A model generated the notes under the pieces. It searched no databases. It had not been told where the DNA came from and saw only the letters and a list, made by a program, of their open reading frames with translations. DNA of 64,000 nt from Achromobacter pestifer (GTDB lineage: Bacteria; Pseudomonadota; Gammaproteobacteria; Burkholderiales; Burkholderiaceae_B), in the NCBI RefSeq assembly GCF_013267355.1, contig NZ_CP053985.1:4340001-4404000 (forward strand), read 5' to 3'. Position 1 is the stretch's first letter. Each line of letters starts with the position of its first letter. Of the stretch, positions 56,348-64,000 are shown piece by piece. The position numbers and the translations under genes were made by a program.

Positions 56348-57658
56348 ATGTCCAATTCCTACTTTCCGCGCTGGCGCCTGGCCGACGACACCGAGCCCGG
56401 CGTCATCATCGCGCCCGACGAAAGGCTGTCCTGGCCCAAGAACGTGGCCATGGGCGCGCAGCACGTGGTCGCCATGTTCGGCTCCACCGTGCTGGCGCCG
56501 CTGCTCATGGGCTTTGACCCGAACGTCGCCATCCTGATGTCAGGCATAGGCACGCTGATCTTCTTCCTGTTCGTGGGCGGCAGGGTTCCCAGCTACCTGG
56601 GTTCCAGCTTCGCCTTCATCGGCGGCGTGATCGCGGTGACCGGCTATGCCGGCGGCGGGGCCAACGCCAATATCGGCGTGGCCCTGGGCGCCATCATCGC
56701 TTGCGGCCTGGCCTACACGCTGATCGGCCTGATCGTCTGGTTCGTCAACGCGCGCGCCGGGGGCGGGGCGAACTGGATCGACACCTTGATGCCGCCTGTC
56801 GTCACGGGCGCCGTCGTCGCGGTCATCGGCCTGAACCTGGCGCCCATCGCCGCCAAGGGCGCGATGGGCGCATCGGGCTTCGACAGCGTGATGTCCATGG
56901 TCACCATCCTTTGCGTGGGCGGCATTGCGGTGTTCACCAAGGGCATGGTGCAGCGCCTGCTGATCCTGGTCGGCATGATCCTGGCCTGCGTGGTGTACGG
57001 CATTCTCGCCAACGGCATGGGGCTGGGCAAGCCCATCGATTTCTCCGGCGTGGCCGCCGCGGCCTGGTTCGGCCTGCCGCACTTTGCCGCGCCGGTGTTC
57101 AAGGCCGAGGCCATGGGCCTGATCGTGCCCGTCGCCATCATTCTGGTGGCCGAGAACCTGGGCCACGTGAAGGCCGTCAGCGCCATGACCGGCCAGGACC
57201 TGGACCGCTACCTCGGCCGCGCCTTCGTCGGCGACGGGGTCGCCACCATGGTGTCCGGCGCCGTGGGCGGCACCGGCGTCACCACCTATGCCGAGAACAT
57301 CGGCGTGATGGCGGTCACGCGCATCTACTCGACGCTGGTGTTCGTCGTTGCGGCTCTGATCGCCATCGTGCTGGGCTTCTCGCCCAAGTTCGGCGCGTTG
57401 ATCCAGATGATCCCCGGGCCCGTGCTGGGCGGCATGTCGGTGGTGGTGTTCGGTCTGATCGCCATCGCCGGCGCCCGCATCTGGGTGGTCAACCAGGTGG
57501 ACTTCAGCGACAACCGCAATCTCATCGTGGCCGCGGTCACGCTGGTGCTGGGGGCGGGCGACTTCACCATCAAGCTGGGCAATTTCACGCTGGGTGGCAT
57601 CGGCACCGCCACCTTCGGCGCCATCATCCTGTACGCCTTGCTGCGCCGCAGGAAATAG
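56348..57658 (+). CDS. uraA: Uracil permease, NCS2 family
   Basis: A 436-residue nucleobase:cation symporter with about 14 membrane segments. UraA-type motifs are QHVVAMFGSTVLAPLLMGFD, GRVPSYLGSSFAFIGGVIAV, the substrate-site segments MGLIVPVAIILVAENLGHVK and GGTGVTTYAENIGVMAVTRI, and VLGGMSVVVFGLIAIAG. The glutamates in VAENLGH and YAENIG match the uracil-binding glutamates of UraA. The ATG at 56348 gives MSNSYFPRWRL; an upstream extension is unlikely. It converges on the chemoreceptor gene with a long hairpin between them. Confidence 0.93.
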   Translation: MSNSYFPRWRLADDTEPGVIIAPDERLSWPKNVAMGAQHVVAMFGSTVLAPLLMGFDPNVAILMSGIGTLIFFLFVGGRVPSYLGSSFAFIGGVIAVTGYAGGGANANIGVALGAIIACGLAYTLIGLIVWFVNARAGGGANWIDTLMPPVVTGAVVAVIGLNLAPIAAKGAMGASGFDSVMSMVTILCVGGIAVFTKGMVQRLLILVGMILACVVYGILANGMGLGKPIDFSGVAAAAWFGLPHFAAPVFKAEAMGLIVPVAIILVAENLGHVKAVSAMTGQDLDRYLGRAFVGDGVATMVSGAVGGTGVTTYAENIGVMAVTRIYSTLVFVVAALIAIVLGFSPKFGALIQMIPGPVLGGMSVVVFGLIAIAGARIWVVNQVDFSDNRNLIVAAVTLVLGAGDFTIKLGNFTLGGIGTATFGAIILYALLRRRK

Positions 57659-57664
57659 GCGGCG

Positions 57665-57700
57665 CGGCCATGCGCGGACTCCGTGTCCCGCGCATGGCCG
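57665..57700. terminator. Perfect 13-bp hairpin between uraA and the chemoreceptor gene
   Basis: CGGCCATGCGCGG (57665-57677) pairs perfectly with CCGCGCATGGCCG (57688-57700) around a 10-nt loop in the 52-bp convergent gap. There is no T run, so it may be a weak bidirectional terminator or an mRNA 3'-end stabiliser. Confidence 0.5.
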
Positions 57701-57710
57701 GCTGGCGCAT

Positions 57711-59330
57711 CTAGGTGCGCGACAGCCGCGAGGCCGCGGCCGTGCCGGTCAATGCTACCGGCGCCGCCTCGATCACCTGTCCCGATTGCGTCTTGAATAC
57801 CGAGGTGGCTTCGGCCAGGCGCCGCGCCTGTTCCTCCATCGCGGCCGCGGCGGCCGACGCCTCCTCGACCAGCGCCGCGTTCTGCTGTGTCACCTCGTCC
57901 ATCTGCGAGATCGCCAGGCTGACCTGGTCTATGCCGCCGGCCTGCTGCGTCGAGGCGGCCGAGATTTCAGCCATGATCGCGGCCACGCGCTGCACCGAAT
58001 CCACGATTTCCTGCATGGTCTGCCCGGCGGCGGCGACCTGGGCCGATCCGGCGGCCACGGTGTCCACCGAGGCCTCGATCAGCGTCTTGATCTCCTTGGC
58101 GGCCTGCGCGGCGCGCTGGGCCAGCGAACGGACCTCGCCCGCGACCACAGCAAAGCCCTTGCCCTGTTCACCAGCGCGCGCGGCTTCAACGGCGGCGTTC
58201 AGCGCGAGGATGTTGGTCTGGAAAGCGATGCTGTCGATCACGGACACAATGTCCGAGATCCGCCGCGAGCTGTCCGAGATGCCGTGCATGGTCGCCACCA
58301 CCTGTTCCACGTTCTGGCCGCCGCGCTGCGCCACGTCCATGCTGACCGCCGCCAGCTGGTTGGCCTGGGCGGCATTTTCGGCGTTCTGCTTGACGGTGAC
58401 CGCCAGCTCTTCCATGGTGGACGCGGTTTCTTCGAGCGCCGCGGCCTGTTCTTCGGTACGCACCGACAGGTTGGAATTGCCGGCCGCGATTTCCGCCGCG
58501 CCCACGTTGATCTCGTCCACTCCCTGGCGCACGGACGTCACCGTGCGGGTGAGGCTCTCCTGCATGCGTTTGAGCGAAGCGAACAGGACGCCGATCTCAT
58601 TGTTGGAGCGGGTTTCCACGCGGTTCGTCAGGTCGCCGGCCGCGATGCGATCGAAGTGCCTGCCGGCCTCCTGCAGCGGACGGAGCACGGCGCGGCGGAT
58701 GAAGGCCCAGCACAGCGCGGCCAGGAGCAGGGCGGCCGATATCAGCGCGACCGCCGAGATCCGGGCGGTGGAGTAGGTCTGCTCGGAGCTTGCCAGCACG
58801 CCGTCGCTGCGCTCCTGGACCCGGCCCAGGAAGGCTTGCATGTCTTTCATGAAGTAGGCGTCGGCCTGGGGCAGCCGCCCCTCGTCCTGGCGGTACTTGG
58901 CTGGCGAACGTTCCTTGAGGTCGGCTTCCAGTGTATCCAGGATGGCGGCGTACTCGGTGAAGCGCCCCTGCAGCGTTTGGGCCAACTGCTGACCACGCGG
59001 GCTCTTGGGTACGGCCATGTAGCGGGCGAAACGCTCGCGCGCCTGCTTCAGATGGCCGGCGGCTTCCTCGCCGGCCAGCCCGGCCTGGTCCATGCCGCCG
59101 GCCTGCATGGCAGCCATGCCCGCACCGAGCGCCAGCCGCGCGCGCAGCAGGGCGGCGTTGGCCTCGTAGAGCGGGTCGACCTGATGGACCGCGACATTGT
59201 TCAGGTCCTTGATCTCGGTCACGCTTTTCTCGGCGTTCATCCAGCTCAGGCCGCAAGCCAGAGCCAGGGCGACGACGAAGCAGCCCAGAACCAATAGCAT
59301 TCCGGTACGGACTTTCAGTTTTTCCAGCAT
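57711..59330 (-). CDS. Methyl-accepting chemotaxis protein
   Basis: A 539-residue chemoreceptor. Membrane segment 1 ([20 protein letters not shown]) is at about residues 10-30 and a four-helix periplasmic sensor (Tar/4HB type) runs to about residue 190. Segment 2 ([20 protein letters not shown]) is followed by a HAMP domain ([20 protein letters not shown]). The signalling hairpin contains [20 protein letters not shown] and the tip [20 protein letters not shown]. Start ATG 59330 has AGGAG 5 nt upstream; a longer frame exists but lacks support. No C-terminal CheR-binding pentapeptide is seen. The ligand is unknown. Confidence 0.93.
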   Translation of the reverse strand: MLEKLKVRTGMLLVLGCFVVALALACGLSWMNAEKSVTEIKDLNNVAVHQVDPLYEANAALLRARLALGAGMAAMQAGGMDQAGLAGEEAAGHLKQARERFARYMAVPKSPRGQQLAQTLQGRFTEYAAILDTLEADLKERSPAKYRQDEGRLPQADAYFMKDMQAFLGRVQERSDGVLASSEQTYSTARISAVALISAALLLAALCWAFIRRAVLRPLQEAGRHFDRIAAGDLTNRVETRSNNEIGVLFASLKRMQESLTRTVTSVRQGVDEINVGAAEIAAGNSNLSVRTEEQAAALEETASTMEELAVTVKQNAENAAQANQLAAVSMDVAQRGGQNVEQVVATMHGISDSSRRISDIVSVIDSIAFQTNILALNAAVEAARAGEQGKGFAVVAGEVRSLAQRAAQAAKEIKTLIEASVDTVAAGSAQVAAAGQTMQEIVDSVQRVAAIMAEISAASTQQAGGIDQVSLAISQMDEVTQQNAALVEEASAAAAAMEEQARRLAEATSVFKTQSGQVIEAAPVALTGTAAASRLSRT

Positions 59331-59627
59331 GAGAGCTCCTCGTTCTTGAACGCGATCCGCGACGCGCGGGAGCGGGCCAGGCCGCCCGCCGCGCGGCGGA
59401 ACGGCGAACGTCGCGCCGGATGGCTGCGATGCGTCCGCCACACCACTGCAAATACCCGCAAAAACATGTCTCTTGCGTCTTGCACGTGCTTGCGGTCTGC
59501 CAGCCCTGGCCAGACGATAGTTCGTTGAATCCAAAATGTATTTAATTGTTATTAATGACACAATTTGTTGTTTTATACTGCGTCAGTCTGATTTTTCTGG
59601 CGTTTTTGAGAGTTGTGCTTTGGCTGT

Positions 59628-59664
59628 GTTGCAAAAAACTATCGAAGAGTAGTTTTTATGCAAC
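59628..59664. repeat. AT-rich hairpin upstream of greA
   Basis: GTTGCAAAAAACTA (59628-59641) is the inverted complement of TAGTTTTTATGCAAC (59650-59664) except for one extra base, with an 8-nt loop. It lies in the AT-rich island and could be a terminator of an unseen small RNA, a regulator site or a remnant of an element end. Confidence 0.5.
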
Positions 59665-59799
59665 ATGTCAGCCACGAAGGCGCGGCCACGGGCCATGCCG
59701 CCCGGTTCTCGGGCGGATTGGAAAAAAACCGTAAAAAATGACGGGTTTTAGCGGGTTACAGCGGCGAAATGCGGCGAAAACGACGTTTTCTCCGGCGGC

Positions 59800-59828
59800 T
59801 TGCAATTCGCGTGGACTTTGACCACAAT
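59800..59828 (+). promoter_or_regulatory. Candidate greA promoter
   Basis: TTGCAA (59800-59805) and CACAAT (59823-59828) each match consensus at four of six positions and are 17 bp apart. Transcription would start near 59835, only a few bases before the first terminator-like hairpin. Confidence 0.5.
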
Positions 59829-59841
59829 ATGGCCTTGATTG

Positions 59842-59874
59842 CCCCGGTTCCGACCCGAGCCGGGGTTTTGTTTT
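59842..59874 (+). terminator. Leader terminator hairpin 1 upstream of greA
   Basis: CCCCGGTTC (59842-59850) pairs with GAGCCGGGG (59857-59865, one G-U) around a CGACCC loop, followed by TTTTGTTTT. A transcript from the candidate promoter would be about 40 nt long if it ended here, and greA lies 118 nt beyond. Confidence 0.78.
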
Positions 59875-59948
59875 GGTCGGCCGCGCCGCTCGCCCGTATT
59901 GCTTTCACCCGGCTGCCTGCGCGCGCCAGGATTCCGACCTTCACCGAG

Positions 59949-59970
59949 AACGCTCCGTCCGGGGCGTTTT
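59949..59970 (+). terminator. Leader terminator-like hairpin 2 upstream of greA
   Basis: AACGCTCC (59949-59956) pairs with GGGGCGTT (59961-59968, one G-U) around GTCC, ending in TTTT, 22 nt before the greA ATG. Weaker than hairpin 1. Alone it might be dismissed, but as a second such structure it suggests attenuation of greA. Confidence 0.5.
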
Positions 59971-59992
59971 CTACTTTTGTTTGGGAAACGAC

Positions 59993-60469
59993 ATGTCTGC
60001 CATTCCTTTGACCGTGCGCGGGGCCGAGCGCTTGCAAGAAGAGCTCCAGCGGCTGAAAACCGTGGAACGTCCTGCCGTTATCAACGCGATCGCTGAAGCG
60101 CGTGCGCAGGGTGATCTGTCGGAAAATGCCGAGTACGATGCTGCTCGCGAGCGCCAAGGCTTTATCGAGGGCCGGATTGCCGAGCTTGAAGGCACGCTTT
60201 CCAATGCCCATCTGATCGATCCTACCGCCCTGGATGCCGAAGGACGCGCCGTGTTTGGCGCTACTGTCGACATCGAGGACCTGGATTCGGGCGATCGTGT
60301 GACGTACCAAATCGTCGGCGACGTTGAAGCCGACATCAAGTCGAACCTGATTTCCGTGTCCAGCCCGGTGGCGCGCGCGTTGATCGGCAAGAGCGAAGGC
60401 GATGTGGTCGAGGTCAAGGCCCCGGCAGGCGTTCGCGAGTATGAAGTCCTGGGCGTGCGCTACATCTGA
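59993..60469 (+). CDS. greA: Transcription elongation factor GreA
   Basis: A 158-residue factor that stimulates RNA cleavage by backtracked RNA polymerase. The N-terminal antiparallel coiled coil carries the tip acidic residues Asp41 and Glu44 in [18 protein letters not shown]-terminal FKBP-like domain ends [20 protein letters not shown] and YEVLGVRYI. The ATG at 59993 gives the family N-terminus [18 protein letters not shown]; the frame is open upstream through the leader hairpins and is not coding there. It is followed by its own terminator and converges on yhbY. Confidence 0.96.
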   Translation: MSAIPLTVRGAERLQEELQRLKTVERPAVINAIAEARAQGDLSENAEYDAARERQGFIEGRIAELEGTLSNAHLIDPTALDAEGRAVFGATVDIEDLDSGDRVTYQIVGDVEADIKSNLISVSSPVARALIGKSEGDVVEVKAPAGVREYEVLGVRYI

Positions 60470-60564
60470 CGCCAACGTAGTAAGCTGGAAACTGTCAAAA
60501 CACCATAGTCCGAACCGTGCGTTCGACTGAATTCCGCGGTTTAATGCGGATCGCTATGGTGGAC

Positions 60565-60588
60565 CGGGCGCGTAAAGCGCCCGTTTTT
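60565..60588 (+). terminator. Intrinsic terminator of greA
   Basis: CGGGCGC (60565-60571) pairs with GCGCCCG (60577-60583) around GTAAA, followed by five T residues. It lies 95 nt past the greA stop and just before the convergent yhbY end. Confidence 0.88.
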
Positions 60589-60599
60589 GTGCCTGGCGC

Positions 60600-61199
60600 T
60601 TACCTTTTCGACGACTTGCGGCTGGTGCCGCTGCGTGCTCCGGCCCGCAGGCTGAGCGCGCTGCCCGCGCGGCGGGGAATGCCGTGACCGCTGGCGGTGG
60701 TCTTCTTGGTACCGGGGCGCATGGGCTTGCCGTTCTTGTTGAGCTGGTCCTGGGGCACGAAGCGCGTCTTCGGCTTGGGCTCCTCGGATTCGCTGCGGCG
60801 CGGACGCTTGGCCAGGGTCTTGCCTTCGGCGGCCAGCTTCTTGGGCGTGTGCGGCTCGGAGGCGCGGCGCTTGGCAGGGCGTTCGGGTTCCATGGCGGCC
60901 AGCGCGGCGGGCTTGATATTGCCGGCCAGCGGGCGGAACAGGATCAGGGTCTTGCCCAGGTGGTGCACCGGGGCGCAGGAAAGCGTGTCGCAGATGGTCG
61001 ACAGCATTGCGTCGCGGGCCTCGCGGTCATCACCGCCGGCGCGCACCTTGATGAGGCCATGCGAAGTCAGTGCCAGGTCGATTTCCTTGAGCACGGCTTC
61101 GGTCAGGCCATTGTCGCCAATCAGGACGACAGGGCGCAGAGGGTGAGCGGCAGACCGAAGGTCGCTGCGCTCACGAGAGGTAAGTTCTAATATAGGCAT
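60600..61199 (-). CDS. yhbY: YhbY family RNA-binding protein with basic C-terminal extension
   Basis: A 199-residue CRM-domain protein associated with ribosome assembly. The CRM domain occupies the first 95 residues: [39 protein letters not shown], then [19 protein letters not shown] and [12 protein letters not shown]. It is about twice the length of E. coli YhbY. The added C-terminal half is highly basic and low-complexity ([35 protein letters not shown], then [10 protein letters not shown]), likely disordered RNA-binding tail. Start ATG 61199 is 18 bp from the divergent rlmE; a longer frame into rlmE is shadow. Confidence 0.93.
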   Translation of the reverse strand: MPILELTSRERSDLRSAAHPLRPVVLIGDNGLTEAVLKEIDLALTSHGLIKVRAGGDDREARDAMLSTICDTLSCAPVHHLGKTLILFRPLAGNIKPAALAAMEPERPAKRRASEPHTPKKLAAEGKTLAKRPRRSESEEPKPKTRFVPQDQLNKNGKPMRPGTKKTTASGHGIPRRAGSALSLRAGARSGTSRKSSKR

Positions 61200-61217
61200 G
61201 CGTGGAATTGTACGGTA

Positions 61218-61850
61218 ATGGCCAAGAATAAATTCTCTAAAGACTGGATTCACCAGCACATCAACGATCCCTATGTGAAGCTGGCGCAACAGAAGGGCTA
61301 CAGAGCCCGCGCCGCTTTCAAGCTGATCGAGATCCTGGACACCGAGAAGCTGATGCGCCGGGGCGACCTGGTGGTCGACCTGGGCTCGGCGCCCGGCAGT
61401 TGGTCCCAAGTGGCGCGCGAGCGCCTGGCGGGGCCGGGCGGCATCGTGGACGGCCGCATCATTGCGCTCGACCTGCTGCCCATGGAGCCCGTCGCGGGCG
61501 TCGAATTCATCCAGGGCGACTTCCGCAATGATGACGTTTTGAAACAATTGGAAGACATGGTCGGATCGCGCGCGGTCGACCTTGTTATTTCCGACATGGC
61601 CCCCAACTTATCAGGGGTGGGTATTGCCGATTCCGCGCGCATCCAGCATGTGTGCGAGTTGGCGATGGAATTCTCCTGCGCCCACCTGAAGCCCAACGGG
61701 GCGCTGATCGTCAAGGCTTTCCACGGCAGCGGCTTTTCGCAAATCGTGGAGTCCTTCAAGCAGCGCTTCAAGCGGGTGGTCGAACGCAAGCCGAAGGCAT
61801 CGCGGGACAAATCCTCCGAAACCTTTCTGGTTGCGCGCGATCTGAAGTAG
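61218..61850 (+). CDS. rlmE: 23S rRNA (uridine2552-2'-O)-methyltransferase
   Basis: A 210-residue FtsJ/RrmJ-type enzyme that methylates U2552 in the ribosomal A-loop. It has the SAM motif [19 protein letters not shown], the catalytic Lys in [18 protein letters not shown], the aspartate in [12 protein letters not shown], and the second Lys and the Glu in [11 protein letters not shown] and [20 protein letters not shown]. Full K-D-K-E set is present. It lies 214 bp before ftsH in the conserved yhbY, rlmE, ftsH arrangement. Confidence 0.96.
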   Translation: MAKNKFSKDWIHQHINDPYVKLAQQKGYRARAAFKLIEILDTEKLMRRGDLVVDLGSAPGSWSQVARERLAGPGGIVDGRIIALDLLPMEPVAGVEFIQGDFRNDDVLKQLEDMVGSRAVDLVISDMAPNLSGVGIADSARIQHVCELAMEFSCAHLKPNGALIVKAFHGSGFSQIVESFKQRFKRVVERKPKASRDKSSETFLVARDLK

Positions 61851-61993
61851 CCCGGGTTCGGGGCGCGCCGCCTCGGACTCGAAAAACTCACAGCCTGCCG
61901 GAACAACGACCAGAAAATTCGCGAATCAGACAAAACCTAGAGGGGCTCAGCCATCCCGGGACGCAATCTGGTCTGACAGGGTAGAATGAGCTA

Positions 61994-62022
61994 TTGACAT
62001 ACTTGTGACTGTGCCATACGCG
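61994..62022 (+). promoter_or_regulatory. Candidate ftsH promoter
   Basis: A perfect TTGACA at 61994-61999 is followed by a poor sigma-70 -10 (CATACG/TACGCG region). The ATTGACA...GCCAT spacing could also be a degenerate heat-shock (sigma-32) promoter, expected for ftsH in some bacteria. Weak evidence. Confidence 0.3.
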
Positions 62023-62064
62023 GGTGCATGGTCACGGGTCGGAATCGAAAGCAGGAGATCGACC

Positions 62065-63951
<1,887 letters not shown>

Positions 63952-63969
63952 GGTTGTTCATCCTGAGTT

Positions 63970-64000
63970 ATGGCAAATAACTTCCTTTGCGGGCGCTTCG
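63970..64000 (+). CDS. folP: Dihydropteroate synthase, N-terminal fragment
   Basis: Only the first 10 codons are in the window, from ATG 63970: MANNFLCGRF. This agrees with the short N-terminus (xxFxCGRF) of betaproteobacterial FolP, and folP follows ftsH in many of these genomes. Assignment rests on position and the short peptide. Confidence 0.6.
   Translation, partial: MANNFLCGRF

Larger units (their letters stand above)
59331..59992. other. 662-bp non-coding region between the chemoreceptor gene and greA
   Basis: The left 190 bp are GC-rich and lie upstream of the leftward chemoreceptor gene. About 59520-59680 is strikingly AT-rich and contains a near-perfect hairpin (59628-59664). The right third is the greA promoter and leader with two terminator-like hairpins (separate entries). 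No sigma-28-type flagellar promoter was recognised upstream of the chemoreceptor. A 59-codon hydrophobic frame (59555-59734) overlaps the hairpin and is not convincing. Confidence 0.5.

Noticed and set aside
59555..59734. 59-codon hydrophobic small protein upstream of greA
   Set aside because: It spans the AT-rich hairpin, has no clear ribosome site and its second half is GC-rich filler; insufficient evidence.

Overview
The window is high-GC (about two thirds G+C) DNA from a betaproteobacterium, most likely Achromobacter or a close relative in the Alcaligenaceae (Bordetella group). This rests on the protein flavour of the housekeeping genes, a complete box pathway for benzoate, and the carA-carB, greA, yhbY, rlmE, ftsH, folP set. 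It is ordinary chromosome, with no phage, insertion sequence, integron or CRISPR array visible. Genes are densely packed and most long antisense reading frames are high-GC shadows.

Layout. 1-10894: benzoate catabolism. A leftward operon (DUF4863/cupin-like protein, benzoate-CoA ligase, alpha/beta hydrolase, branched-chain-amino-acid-type ABC binding protein and permease running off the left edge) diverges from boxR and boxC-boxB-boxA, followed by a MaoC-type dehydratase. Benzoate is imported, converted to benzoyl-CoA, epoxidised (BoxAB) and ring-opened (BoxC); BoxR senses the CoA ester. The 176-bp divergent region carries overlapping promoters and a clear AGTGC-type operator. 10905-11891: a lone TRAP binding protein. 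12070-17334: a Fur-box-headed iron surface-signalling unit (FecI-like sigma, FecR-like anti-sigma, TonB receptor with signalling domain, PepSY membrane protein). 17417-25468: glutaryl-CoA dehydrogenase, a thiamine-diphosphate enzyme divergent from a LysR regulator, xerD, ybaK, a DJ-1/PfpI protein, an alcohol dehydrogenase and a small ribbon-helix-helix protein. 25542-28885: PBP7-type endopeptidase, tRNA-Arg(CCU), an MFS transporter and a small membrane protein.

28968-38842: an AddB/AddA-like helicase-nuclease pair, a repeat-rich spacer, the SRP RNA gene ffs, then dnaX-ybaB-recR. 38911-43362: a five-gene operon of unknown substrate (CaiB/BaiF CoA-transferase, Tat-exported NitT/TauT-type binding protein, ATPase, permease, carboxymuconolactone-decarboxylase-like protein). 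43426-49051: transaldolase, then carA-carB with a strong terminator. 49093-59330: an SDR, a second five-gene leftward operon (FbpA/AfuA-like ABC transporter, LysR regulator, histidine phosphatase), a FlxA-like small protein, a uracil permease and a chemoreceptor. 59331-64000: greA with a two-hairpin leader, yhbY, rlmE, ftsH and the first codons of folP.

Most worth following: the BoxR operator architecture and the accessory genes of the benzoate cluster; the CaiB-ABC-CMD operon; the ABC-LysR-phosphatase operon, which looks more like phosphorylated-organic uptake than iron uptake; and the greA leader, whose promoter-proximal terminator hairpins recall the E. coli GraL arrangement. No wholly new system is proven by sequence alone.
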